Of a stretch of 64,000 nucleotides of DNA, positions 1 through 8,467 are shown one piece after another. A model generated the notes under the pieces. It ran no database searches. It saw only the letters and a list, made by a program, of their open reading frames with translations, and had not been told where the DNA came from. The stretch comes from Colwellia sp. Lineage in GTDB: Bacteria > Pseudomonadota > Gammaproteobacteria > Enterobacterales > Alteromonadaceae. The position numbers were made by a program, and so were the translations under genes. How positions within the stretch are numbered: position 1 is the stretch's first letter; each line of letters opens with the position of its first letter. The stretch covers positions 62,001-126,000 of the forward strand of contig JABSOW010000006.1 of the NCBI GenBank assembly GCA_013215465.1. Reading direction: 5' to 3'.

Positions 1-1387
1 CATTATCAATTTCTTTTTTATCATAACTATAACGACCCCCTAAAGTGAATGTCCACTTTTCGTCAAGTTCCCAATCAAGCTGACCAAATGCGGCATAAGA
101 TGTGGTTTTGTTATCTTGTCGGTACCAATCAGTTAAACCATCATCTCCATCAGCTATACATGTTGGACCGCTGGTTGGTACTGGATCGTTGTCAAAACAC
201 TCCGTTCGATCTGTTCTCTCGGTTGAGAACCATAAACCGGATACGTAGTGAATATCGTCATTAATTGAAGAAACCCAACGCAACTCTTGAGTAAACTGTT
301 CAGTAACATCAAATATTTGATCGTTGACTTGACCGAACAAAAAGGATGGTAGTGGCGATGCCGGCGTCCCTGTAGAGTCCATACTCCAATCATTTTCACT
401 TTCGCGATACGCTGTGATTGAAGTGAGCTCTCCAGAGTCAAAATCCCATACTAATTTTGCACTTACACCCCAAGCCTCTTTTTTGACATAACCGTCAACG
501 GGTCCAGCGGAACATTCAGGTCCTCTCCCTTCACACAGTTCAGCATAACTACCTGGAACATTAGCAGCCCAAAATGCAGGATCATCAGGGTGACCGGTAT
601 TGATTGGAATTCGTGCGGTGTCTTCTACATCTAGCTGATCATAATCAGCTGAGAAAAGAGCAGTAAAGATATCGTCACTATATTGTAATTGTCCTCGGAC
701 TACTTGAGCGTTATCATCCTTTTGTTTTTTATTAAGAAAAACATTATCTACCCATCCATCGCGCGTTCTTGTATTGAATGAAATTTTACCTGCCCAATTC
801 TCTGATAAAGGTCCAGTTATCAATCCTCCAATTTCTTGTAGACCAAAGTTGCCGAGTGTTGCCTTAACTTTACCCTCAAACTCATCTGAATTTGGTGTTT
901 TGGAGACAATATTAATCGCTCCACCAATAGTGTTTTTACCGAATAAAGTCCCTTGCGGTCCTCTCAACACCTCAATTCGTTCGAGGTCAAAAAGTTCAGG
1001 GTTAACGTTCGAAACACGTCCCATATATACGTCATCGACAAAAACAGCTACAGAGCTATCCGTTCCAGCGCCATCATCATTAGAAGAAGCTCCTCGTAAT
1101 GCTAATATATTTTGGCCCGGTGAAAATGCTGAAAATGTTAACCCTGGAACTCTAGTAGCCACATCAGTCATATCGTGGATCCCAGATTTTTCAATGCTTT
1201 CTGAACTCAATGCAGTAACCGCTAGCGGTACTTCTTGTAAGTTTTGTGAACGACGTTGAGCAGTGATGATAATTTTTTCCAATGACTTATCCATCACACC
1301 TACTATGGCTTCTTGAGCTAGTAAGGGCTGCGAAAGTGAAATGATAGCTGTTGCTATACACCCCACTAAATATTTTTGTTTTCTCAT
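1..1387 (-). CDS. TonB-dependent outer-membrane receptor (N-terminal part, cut by window edge)
   Basis: The leftward frame is open from an ATG at 1387 to the window edge, giving 462 residues without a stop. Residues 1-25 form a signal peptide (hydrophobic core, then PLLAQ). A TonB-box-like stretch (LEKIIITAQ, about 37-44) precedes a plug domain (about 45-165) holding the diagnostic VLRGPQGTLFGKNTIGGAIN at about 140-159. Alternating beta-barrel sequence follows. Such receptors import siderophores, oligosaccharides or vitamins with TonB-ExbBD energy. The C-terminal barrel is missing only because the window starts here. It lies 105 bp downstream of the amidase gene on the same strand, so the two may share a transcript. 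The substrate cannot be read from the sequence. Confidence 0.93.
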   Translation of the reverse strand, partial: MRKQKYLVGCIATAIISLSQPLLAQEAIVGVMDKSLEKIIITAQRRSQNLQEVPLAVTALSSESIEKSGIHDMTDVATRVPGLTFSAFSPGQNILALRGASSNDDGAGTDSSVAVFVDDVYMGRVSNVNPELFDLERIEVLRGPQGTLFGKNTIGGAINIVSKTPNSDEFEGKVKATLGNFGLQEIGGLITGPLSENWAGKISFNTRTRDGWVDNVFLNKKQKDDNAQVVRGQLQYSDDIFTALFSADYDQLDVEDTARIPINTGHPDDPAFWAANVPGSYAELCEGRGPECSAGPVDGYVKKEAWGVSAKLVWDFDSGELTSITAYRESENDWSMDSTGTPASPLPSFLFGQVNDQIFDVTEQFTQELRWVSSINDDIHYVSGLWFSTERTDRTECFDNDPVPTSGPTCIADGDDGLTDWYRQDNKTTSYAAFGQLDWELDEKWTFTLGGRYSYDKKEIDN

Positions 1388-1492
1388 AATATGTTACTCC
1401 CAGTTTGTTATGTTTTGTTTTTTGAAATGTTGATTATTTTTAAACTAATGACATCTATTACTTGTTATTCCTCGCATGGTTGTTTGCTCCAA

Positions 1493-2896
1493 TCATCCAA
1501 CAGTGTTTGAATTTATTAATTTCTCTATTTCTAAACCAATTGCAAGAAGTCGCTGATCACTGCCAACAGGTCCGTCAATTTCAATTCCAAAAGGAAGTCC
1601 ATTATCAGTGACACTTAATGGAATGCTTAAACCAGGAATACCTGCATTGCTTGATGGCTCAGTGTTGCGCATATAAGTAGGGAAAGTGGGGACTTGAGTT
1701 CCATTTAGTTCAACAGTTTTCTCGCTTCCTATAATAGGTCTGGCAGAGAGAGGTGTGGTTGGAAAAATTATCGCATCTACATTTTGTTGAGAAAAATAGC
1801 TACAGTAGAGTTGCTGAAGTTGAGGTCTAATTCTGTTTATGACATCCTCGTATATTTCTTTAGTAATACTTCCCTTTAGCACCATATCAATCGCATCTTT
1901 GACACCAGGATCAGAAATTTGTAATGATAAACTGAGTAAAGTTTCGCTGGGGATATTACTGTCAATATAAGCACTAAGTAGCTCTTTCGTTTCATATAAA
2001 ACAACCGGAAACCCTATTTTTTCGTTAAGCTCACCAATGTCTTCTAAATCAGCATTAATAAGTTCTACACCCGCCTGCTTGAGTTGGTCTAGTAAAATGT
2101 CAGTTTTTTCTGCGATTGAAGGCTCTAAATTATCGTAAAAATATTCACGGGGAACCCCAATTCGCAAATTAGAGAGCGTTACCTCTTCGTGTTTATCAGT
2201 TTCGCCACTTAAAATACCATCAAGTAATTGAGCATCTTCGATTGAAGAGACGATAGGGCCTACAGTATCGCGAGTATGAGAAATGCCCGTAAGTCCTTCA
2301 GAAGGATATCGATTGATAGAAGGTCTAAATCCAACCAAACCGTTTAAAGACGCAGGGATTCTGACTGAACCTCCAGTATCTGTTCCTAGCCCAATAGTTG
2401 CCATGTTTAGTGCAACAGCAGTAGCAGTGCCACCACTACTTCCGCCAGCTATGAATGTGCCTGAAATAGCATTACCAACAGAACCGAAAGTTTTGTTATC
2501 ACTGGTTATTCCATATGCCAATTCGTGCATATTAGTTTTTCCAATAATGATTGCACCAGCTTCCTTTAATCGTCTTATTACTGTTGCATCTTTATCAGGA
2601 ATAAAGTCTTTTAGAGCTAGAGTACCAGCAGTGTTTGGAAGGCCTGCGACATGAATATTGTCCTTTACAGCTACAATTATGCCGTGTAACGGACCAATTG
2701 TATCGCCATTCGCCCTAAGCTGATCGTAGTGTTTAGCCTGAGCTAAGGCACCTTCACGATCTATAGTGATAAAAGCATGGCGGTCGTTATTTTGATCGAT
2801 ACGATTCAACGCTTCTATAACCAAGTTTTCACTGGTTAGTAGCCCCATAGACATTTGATGCTGAATTTCTGTAACAGTAAGGTTATTTATTGACAT
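1493..2896 (-). CDS. Amidase-signature family hydrolase
   Basis: A 467-residue amidase-signature protein. The catalytic Lys-cisSer-Ser set is visible: Lys78 in VAVKDNI, Ser153 in the GGSSGG loop, and Ser177 in TDTGGSVRIPA, almost the same spacing as in GatA. The family hydrolyses carboxamides. The NTAGT segment after the Lys resembles indoleacetamide/mandelamide hydrolases more than GatA, and no gatB or gatC is adjacent, so a catabolic amidase is more likely than tRNA amidation. The frame extends to a TTG at 2944 and an ATG at 2932. I chose the ATG at 2896 because GGAAG lies 7 bases upstream. The substrate is unknown. Confidence 0.88.
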   Translation of the reverse strand: MSINNLTVTEIQHQMSMGLLTSENLVIEALNRIDQNNDRHAFITIDREGALAQAKHYDQLRANGDTIGPLHGIIVAVKDNIHVAGLPNTAGTLALKDFIPDKDATVIRRLKEAGAIIIGKTNMHELAYGITSDNKTFGSVGNAISGTFIAGGSSGGTATAVALNMATIGLGTDTGGSVRIPASLNGLVGFRPSINRYPSEGLTGISHTRDTVGPIVSSIEDAQLLDGILSGETDKHEEVTLSNLRIGVPREYFYDNLEPSIAEKTDILLDQLKQAGVELINADLEDIGELNEKIGFPVVLYETKELLSAYIDSNIPSETLLSLSLQISDPGVKDAIDMVLKGSITKEIYEDVINRIRPQLQQLYCSYFSQQNVDAIIFPTTPLSARPIIGSEKTVELNGTQVPTFPTYMRNTEPSSNAGIPGLSIPLSVTDNGLPFGIEIDGPVGSDQRLLAIGLEIEKLINSNTVG

Positions 2897-3007
2897 TATT
2901 AATCTTCCATTAAATGTATTGAATGATTCCATGTGAATCACCAATTTCTTTTTATAAAATATAGAAGAATTGTTTTTAAGATAGAATCATCAGAATTGAT
3001 GATATTT

Positions 3008-3047
3008 TGACAAAATGACAAAATGACAAAATGACAAAATGACAAAA
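3008..3047. repeat. Octamer tandem repeat, 5 copies of TGACAAAA
   Basis: Five perfect, head-to-tail copies of the 8-mer TGACAAAA, about 110 bp upstream of the chosen amidase start. The unit length is not a multiple of three, so loss or gain of a unit would alter promoter spacing rather than a reading frame. It is non-coding here. Confidence 0.95.
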
Positions 3048-3671
3048 TTATTATGGATTAGTTATTCGTAGATATTGCGTGTAAATAGGAACCTCAGTTG
3101 ACACGATGATTGGCTAATTCATGTCACAAAGCTATCTCGCTTTGCCCTACGTACCATAGAAAATTAAATTTGTAAGACCTAAAAAAGAATATTAGCGAAT
3201 GTCCGCTTTACGGTATTTCAATCAATTTTGAGTCTTTGCTTTCAAGTTTCAATATGAAAATTTAAAACTATTTCATGATCTAATGTGGGGCAGCTCTGTG
3301 TCGGAACTTTTGACATTAGCATTACAATAGTTAACTATATTCGTATCAAACTGACGGCTTCAGAGGTTGGTGTTGACAAGCAGTTTTTGACCGCTTAGTG
3401 CTCAATCCGACCTAATCATCTTTGTCGTTTTATCCGACAATATAGTCTTTTAAACCTGATATACCATACTTAATTGATTCAGGTTAGTCCTATCAGACTA
3501 CGAATAATTCCGACATAACATTAATCATTTTTTCAATACTTAGAACGAGGGGCAGTAGTTAAGAGTGAAACTTTTAGGTGACTTATCTCAAAAGCGTCTC
3601 GCGTTTTTGTAGGTTGTAATACTTTCCTAAAGTTCTTCTTTTACGGCCAAATTTTCTATAAAGGCTATTTA

Positions 3672-3809
3672 ATGGCCTCAGGACTTCCTGCTTATGACTT
3701 GAAATTATGGATTGCTACCGCAATGCTATCGATTACCTTTCCATTGTTAATTATTTTTGAAGAGTTTTTTGCGTTTAAACCGTTAGGTGCAAAAGTAGAC
3801 AATATTTAA
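3672..3809 (+). pseudogene. Decayed C-terminal fragment of a membrane protein (possible)
   Basis: From the ATG at 3672 a 45-residue reading ends at TAA 3809 and contains a hydrophobic helix (IATAMLSITFPLLIIF). The same frame is open upstream to about 3600 with protein-like sequence (FFFYGQIFYKGYLMASG). Another frame starting GTG 3565 (VKLLGDLSQKRLAFL) stops just where this one picks up. That pattern suggests a frameshifted tail of a once longer gene. No family is recognised and no ribosome-binding site is evident. It could also be chance. Confidence 0.35.
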
Positions 3810-4070
3810 CACACATAGAGTTTATCAAAATCTTTGAGTTACGTGGTTATCTGTAAACTTTACATCATTCATATTTGAGTGATGTATTAAGTTTTGTTAT
3901 AGGTTTTTTGCATCTTACAAACGCTCTTAGACAATCCTAATCCATTTGATTACTAGTCTTTTAATAGCTGTCTGAAGTATCGCCTTTAGGAAGTAGTTCC
4001 AAAGTAGAGAGGCTTCCTATCGTCTGCTATAATTACTTTATGACCATTTTCAATAAATGGAGATTAGATA

Positions 4071-4787
4071 GTGTTAAGGAAACTACTTTGCTTTTCGTTA
4101 ATTTTTATTTCAGTAACAGCTAATAGCACAAGTATCGGCAGTTATTATATTCCTGGGCTGGTGATAGATAAGGATAATGGCTTATTTATAAAGATGCACC
4201 TTGAAATCATGCGAAGGTCAGGAATTGATGCCGAATTAATTATTCAGCCTACTAAACGTACACAAAAAGCATTTATGTATGATAAAATAGACGCCTACTT
4301 TCCTGAATTATTTGAAAACCTTCCGAAAGAAGAGCTGATTGTATCTAAATCATTTTGGTTAAAAAAAATAATTTTATTTTCCCTAATAGACTCTAAAATT
4401 CGAGACCTGTCTGATCTTCAAGGTAAAATTGTTGGCGCAGTAAGGGGCTACAGTTATGGAGAAAAAATTGTTAACAATCCGAATTTTTCACTATCTTATG
4501 CCAAGGATGATAATGCCAATATTAAACGTTTGATGATGGGTTATATAGATGCCGTTATAGGAGATGATGCCTCTACGCTTACAGCGATAGAAGATAGCCA
4601 ATACACTAACCTAATTCACTATGAAGAAGATAAACCTTTTCAAGTTCTTGAAGTCTTTTATGTTTGTCACAACAGGCCTTCTGGTAGAGCGCTTTGTGAG
4701 TCAATTAATCAAGCTCTGACTGATATGAAAGAAGAAGGCATCATCAAGCTAAATCGAACTACGGGGGAGGCTCAAATACGACTATAA
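4071..4787 (+). CDS. Periplasmic solute-binding protein, family 3-like
   Basis: A 238-residue secreted protein. Residues 1-19 look like a signal peptide. The rest follows the type 3 extracellular solute-binding fold: an N-lobe with a LEIMRRSGIDAELIIQPTKR stretch, a mid segment LSDLQGKIVGAVRGYSYG typical of the hinge to the second lobe, and a C-terminal region returning to lobe 1. The start is GTG at 4071 with GGAG 8 bases upstream. No permease or ATPase gene is adjacent, so it is an orphan binding protein of the kind common in Alteromonadales. Ligand and partner are unknown. An amino-acid-like ligand is family knowledge only. Confidence 0.75.
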   Translation: MLRKLLCFSLIFISVTANSTSIGSYYIPGLVIDKDNGLFIKMHLEIMRRSGIDAELIIQPTKRTQKAFMYDKIDAYFPELFENLPKEELIVSKSFWLKKIILFSLIDSKIRDLSDLQGKIVGAVRGYSYGEKIVNNPNFSLSYAKDDNANIKRLMMGYIDAVIGDDASTLTAIEDSQYTNLIHYEEDKPFQVLEVFYVCHNRPSGRALCESINQALTDMKEEGIIKLNRTTGEAQIRL

Positions 4788-5430
4788 GGTTTCATTTTTT
4801 CTACCTCTCTATAGGTGTCACCTCCGTGTATTAACCCATTATTTAAATTACCAATAGTGGATATAAGCTATAGGGTTGGTTAGTAAAAATTCACTCCATT
4901 CATCTTCGCTAGATGTTTTTTAAATATTACTTTCTTCTTATGGTATTGTTATATTTCATTTCTTCTTCAATGGCTTAAATATTCTTTAGTTTAGTTATTT
5001 ATCCCTTTAGCAGTTTATTAGAGTATTATCCGTTAGTTTTAGCTTAACGGAAAACTCTATTAAATTGATTCTGATTTTATGGGAGGGTACACCTTGATCT
5101 ATTAACTTTAATAAATGGTCAATAACCTATCTATAGGGGGCGAAAGCGCCTTAGAGTATATATGCTAATGACAACTATCCTTGAAGATAGCGGACATAAA
5201 AGTGGGTGTAGTTAGGAGCGCTACTTCAACAAAAAGTTAGTAATTTAAATTAACGACACCATGTCGGCTAATGGCTAGCAGTTGACCTTAAAAGCAAGCA
5301 GTAGCTAATGTATTCAATGCGCATGAAGCTAGTATTAATTATTTAAAGATTCTATGACCGCTTTGGTGGCTGAGTTGCCAGTCATTGGAGAATTATTGGT
5401 TAGTATCATATTTATTATTGATATAAAGAC
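4788..5430. other. Intergenic region between solute-binding protein and pfaD
   Basis: About 640 bp between two convergent genes. It is AT-rich and stop-rich in all frames. Apart from the terminator at its right end nothing functional is recognised. Confidence 0.6.
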
Positions 5431-5460
5431 AAAAAGGGCTGATAGATATCAGCCCTTTTT
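5431..5460. terminator. Bidirectional Rho-independent terminator after pfaD
   Basis: Perfect 13-bp arms (5431-5443 and 5448-5460) around a 4-base loop, with a GC core (GGGCTGAT) flanked by A5 and T5 tracts. Read leftward it lies 29 bases past the pfaD stop, so it should end the whole pfaR-pfaD transcript. It can also act on rightward transcripts. Confidence 0.93.
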
Positions 5461-5489
5461 ATTTTCATCGTTTTATTTTATTTACGATA

Positions 5490-7088
5490 TTAATCAGATG
5501 TTTTATAACTAGCCAGCTCAGTAGATAAACTAACGCCTTGCAATTTAAGTTGATTAATACGCTGTAAATACGCCGCACCTTTTAGCATATGCAAAGCAAC
5601 ATCAACGGCACCACGACGGCTATAATTTTCTAAATAACTGCCTTTTACCCAGCTATTAAACGCGCCTAAACTTGGCCCTGCCCAAATTTGGTAATCCATT
5701 TCACGTCCCTTTTCACCGGTATTTGACCAACGAGAACTTAAGCCTAAATACCAACGAAAAATCAAAGCCATTTTACGCTTAGGGCTTGATTTCGCGCGGG
5801 CTAACATTTCTGGATCACGCTCTTGGAAAAAATCTTCGGTACCGGCCCAAACATCATCTAAGTTTGCACGGAAAATTTGCTTTTCAATTTTCACTCGCTC
5901 ATCATTGGGAATAGCTTCAATTGAGTCATAAGTAATATACAAGTCATATAGTTTTTTGGCACGCATAGCGAACATTGAACCACGTTTCACCACTTGTAAT
6001 TTAACACCCATTTCAAACATATCTGCCGCCGGTGCCATAGTGACATCAGCCATTTCAACACTGGCAAGTAATTTACGGGTATATTCAGAGGCGCCCGCTT
6101 CAACACAAGCTTGATTGACTGAACCCAGCACTATGTAAGCAGCGCCCATATTAAAGGCAGCAAGCGTTGCTTCTGGCGTACCGATACCACCACCGGCACC
6201 TACGCGCAGTACTGGGGAGAAGTTATATTGTGCTTGCACTTCATCACGAAGGGCAATAATCGTTGGTAATAAGGTTAAAAATGGACGGTTATCAGTATGA
6301 CCACCTGAGTCCGCTTCTGCGGTAATATCATCGGCCATCGGCACCAGTTTTGACAACTCAGCTTGCTCTGGCGTGATCTTGCCTTGGGCAAGCAGCTTAT
6401 CAATGAACTTTTGTGGCGCTGGCTCCATAAAACGGCGGCCCACTTCAGTGCGAGAAACTTTAGCAATCACTTTATGGCCAATGTTAACCGTGCCATCAGC
6501 ATTTTTTGACAAACCGGCTAAACGATACCAAACAATATGTTCGGTTAAGCCTAAGTAAGCCGACGCTTCAACCGTTTTAACACCCAGTTTAATAAAACGT
6601 TCAACCGCACCGCGCTCTAACGCTTCTTCCGCTGGCGCATGAATTAAATTCACCGCATAAGGGCCATTAGGTAATTCAGCTTGAATGCGGCGAATAGCAT
6701 CTTCTACCGCATCAGGCACTAAGCCTGCTGCGCCAAATGAGCATAAAAATCCCGCTTTACCAAGTGCAACGACTAACTCAACTGAAGCAATACCATTGGC
6801 CATAGCGCCACCATGATAAGCGTATTTAACGCCATGTTGTTTTTTATAAGCATCATCACCTAAATCTTCAGGATTTAGCTTTTGGGCAAAGGCTAACACA
6901 TCACTAGCACCTGAGGTTGAGGTAGCATTTGCCAGACCTAACTCATTGCCCTTTTTGGCAAGATATACCGGGGCAGTTAAATCCATTAATGCGGTTTTAA
7001 TCGCACCGCTATCGGTTTTTATAGTGTTATTATCAACTTGCCACGCCCAATCAATGGCGTTGTTATTATTAAAACTTAAATTTGACAT
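5490..7088 (-). CDS. pfaD: PUFA synthase enoyl reductase PfaD
   Basis: A 532-residue flavin-dependent enoyl reductase of the bacterial PUFA synthase (nitronate-monooxygenase-like TIM barrel). It saturates selected trans-double bonds during iterative omega-3 chain synthesis by PfaA-C. Visible signatures are ADSGGHTDNRP (catalytic-His-type loop) and the phosphate/flavin-binding VGAGGGIGTPEATLAAFNMG followed by AYIVLGSVNQACVEAG. The start at 7088 (MSNLSF) is chosen over an upstream in-frame start at 7148 because AGGA precedes it at good spacing. It is the last gene of the pfa operon, 98 bp after the J-domain gene, and is followed by a strong terminator. Length matches the family. Confidence 0.96.
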   Translation of the reverse strand: MSNLSFNNNNAIDWAWQVDNNTIKTDSGAIKTALMDLTAPVYLAKKGNELGLANATSTSGASDVLAFAQKLNPEDLGDDAYKKQHGVKYAYHGGAMANGIASVELVVALGKAGFLCSFGAAGLVPDAVEDAIRRIQAELPNGPYAVNLIHAPAEEALERGAVERFIKLGVKTVEASAYLGLTEHIVWYRLAGLSKNADGTVNIGHKVIAKVSRTEVGRRFMEPAPQKFIDKLLAQGKITPEQAELSKLVPMADDITAEADSGGHTDNRPFLTLLPTIIALRDEVQAQYNFSPVLRVGAGGGIGTPEATLAAFNMGAAYIVLGSVNQACVEAGASEYTRKLLASVEMADVTMAPAADMFEMGVKLQVVKRGSMFAMRAKKLYDLYITYDSIEAIPNDERVKIEKQIFRANLDDVWAGTEDFFQERDPEMLARAKSSPKRKMALIFRWYLGLSSRWSNTGEKGREMDYQIWAGPSLGAFNSWVKGSYLENYSRRGAVDVALHMLKGAAYLQRINQLKLQGVSLSTELASYKTSD

Positions 7089-7186
7089 ATCTGTTCCTAT
7101 TTGTTCTTTACAGTGCACTAGCTCATCATCCTCAAGAGAATAATTCAAGGCTAAAATTTATGCACAGAGGTATTGATTAAATTGTT

Positions 7187-8398
7187 TTAACGAAACATTT
7201 CCTCTAAGTCAGCTAACGAAAAATCTCCGTTGGTAAAAGGGTTAAAGCTATTTTTTTCATAACGTTCAGAGAGTATTTCTTTTAATGATTTTACTGTTTT
7301 CACCTCATGAATATAATAATTTAATCGCGTATGGCTGTCTTCAAGATCGGCAAGATGAATATCAATATTTTCTTGGGTTGCTTTTTTACTGCGCCCCGAA
7401 AGTTTTTGCCAAATCATGCTTGGTAAGCCGTTATTATATTTTTGATCTTTGTTTTCTTGGTCTAGCTCTCTAAGCTTTTCATTTAATAATTTAATAAGTG
7501 CTTGGGTTAACTCTTCATCGCTACCATCAAACAAAGTTAGTTCACTTTCAGGCATAAATTGATGAAACATAGAGATAATAGTATAAGCATCTTTGTTTTT
7601 CTTTGCTTTTACCAGTTGAGCCATTAATGCACTTTTTTCAACTTTTAAATGCTCATTTCTTTCTTTATCTGGATGCAAGCGATTAGCAAGTATTTTATAT
7701 AGCTTATTTAATTTACTACTGTTAAATAGTGATTTTAACTTATCTTGCTGCTTGTTTTGCTTGCTCTCTTCTTGCTCTTGGTAATATTCATGATAATGAT
7801 CATCTTCAGCATCATCACCAGAAAACGCCTCTTCAAATTCATCGGCCTCTTCGCTGTGTTTATTTACTAAAAACTCCTGAAAAGCTTGTTGAAAAATAGC
7901 GGGGTCTCGAATAAAGTCACTTAATTCTTCATCCGAAAAACTGGTGTTTCCTTCAAACATTTCTTCACAAAGCGCACGCATTTCAGCAATAACATCTTTA
8001 TTAAGCGCTATATTTTCATCCACTTCTTTGGTGTTTAGCAATAAAGCATCGCTATATTCTTTACGTAAATTATTAGCAAGCTCCGCATTACCAAAAGGAT
8101 GTTCCGATAAAGTCTCTAAATTAGACTCTATCCAGCCATGTAATTCTTCTTTTTGCCATTCAGTAAAAGATTTTCGCGATATAAAAGACATTAAGTGACG
8201 GGTTTCTTGGCCAAGCAATTCAATTAACTTATGCTCTTCTTGAAGAATATCATCCTGAAAAGTTTGATATAATTCTGTAATTTTACGTTTGAAATTAGCA
8301 TTTCGTTTCTGTTTTTTTTCAATTTCCAACCATTTTTTGGTCAACGGATCGCTGTGTTCTGCAATTGAGCTTTGTTTGTTTTTTATATGGGCAAGCAT
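7187..8398 (-). CDS. J-domain-like protein embedded in the pfa operon
   Basis: A 403-residue soluble protein between pfaC and pfaD, 69 bp after pfaC, all on one strand. Residues about 228-275 read as a J-domain: LNKLYKILANRLHPDKERNE with the HPD motif at 242-244, then a basic helix containing KAKKNKDAYTII. Around it are long charged, probably coiled-coil helices (20-180 and 295-400) and a very acidic stretch (about 182-212). There is no glycine-rich or zinc-finger region, so it is a class III (DnaJ-C-like) J-protein that would recruit Hsp70. Its role is not known to me. The position suggests folding or assembly of the giant Pfa proteins. The ATG at 8398 has GAGA upstream. Confidence 0.8.
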   Translation of the reverse strand: MLAHIKNKQSSIAEHSDPLTKKWLEIEKKQKRNANFKRKITELYQTFQDDILQEEHKLIELLGQETRHLMSFISRKSFTEWQKEELHGWIESNLETLSEHPFGNAELANNLRKEYSDALLLNTKEVDENIALNKDVIAEMRALCEEMFEGNTSFSDEELSDFIRDPAIFQQAFQEFLVNKHSEEADEFEEAFSGDDAEDDHYHEYYQEQEESKQNKQQDKLKSLFNSSKLNKLYKILANRLHPDKERNEHLKVEKSALMAQLVKAKKNKDAYTIISMFHQFMPESELTLFDGSDEELTQALIKLLNEKLRELDQENKDQKYNNGLPSMIWQKLSGRSKKATQENIDIHLADLEDSHTRLNYYIHEVKTVKSLKEILSERYEKNSFNPFTNGDFSLADLEEMFR

Positions 8399-8467
8399 AA
8401 TTTCTCAATTATCATCTTTATTTGGTATAAGTACCGCCTACACTTACAGCGGTACTAAACTTGGTGG

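Larger units (their letters stand above)
2945..4070. other. Long stretch without an intact gene
   Basis: About 1.1 kb between the divergent amidase and solute-binding protein genes. It is AT-rich with frequent stops on both strands. It holds an octamer tandem repeat at 3008-3047 and a decayed membrane-protein fragment around 3565-3809, both listed separately. I see no RNA gene, insertion-sequence end or clear promoter in the rest. Confidence 0.6.

Noticed and set aside
1-1387. Rightward open frames in this region, such as 774-1259
   Set aside because: They are antisense shadows of the leftward TonB-dependent receptor, whose signal peptide and plug motifs are clear.
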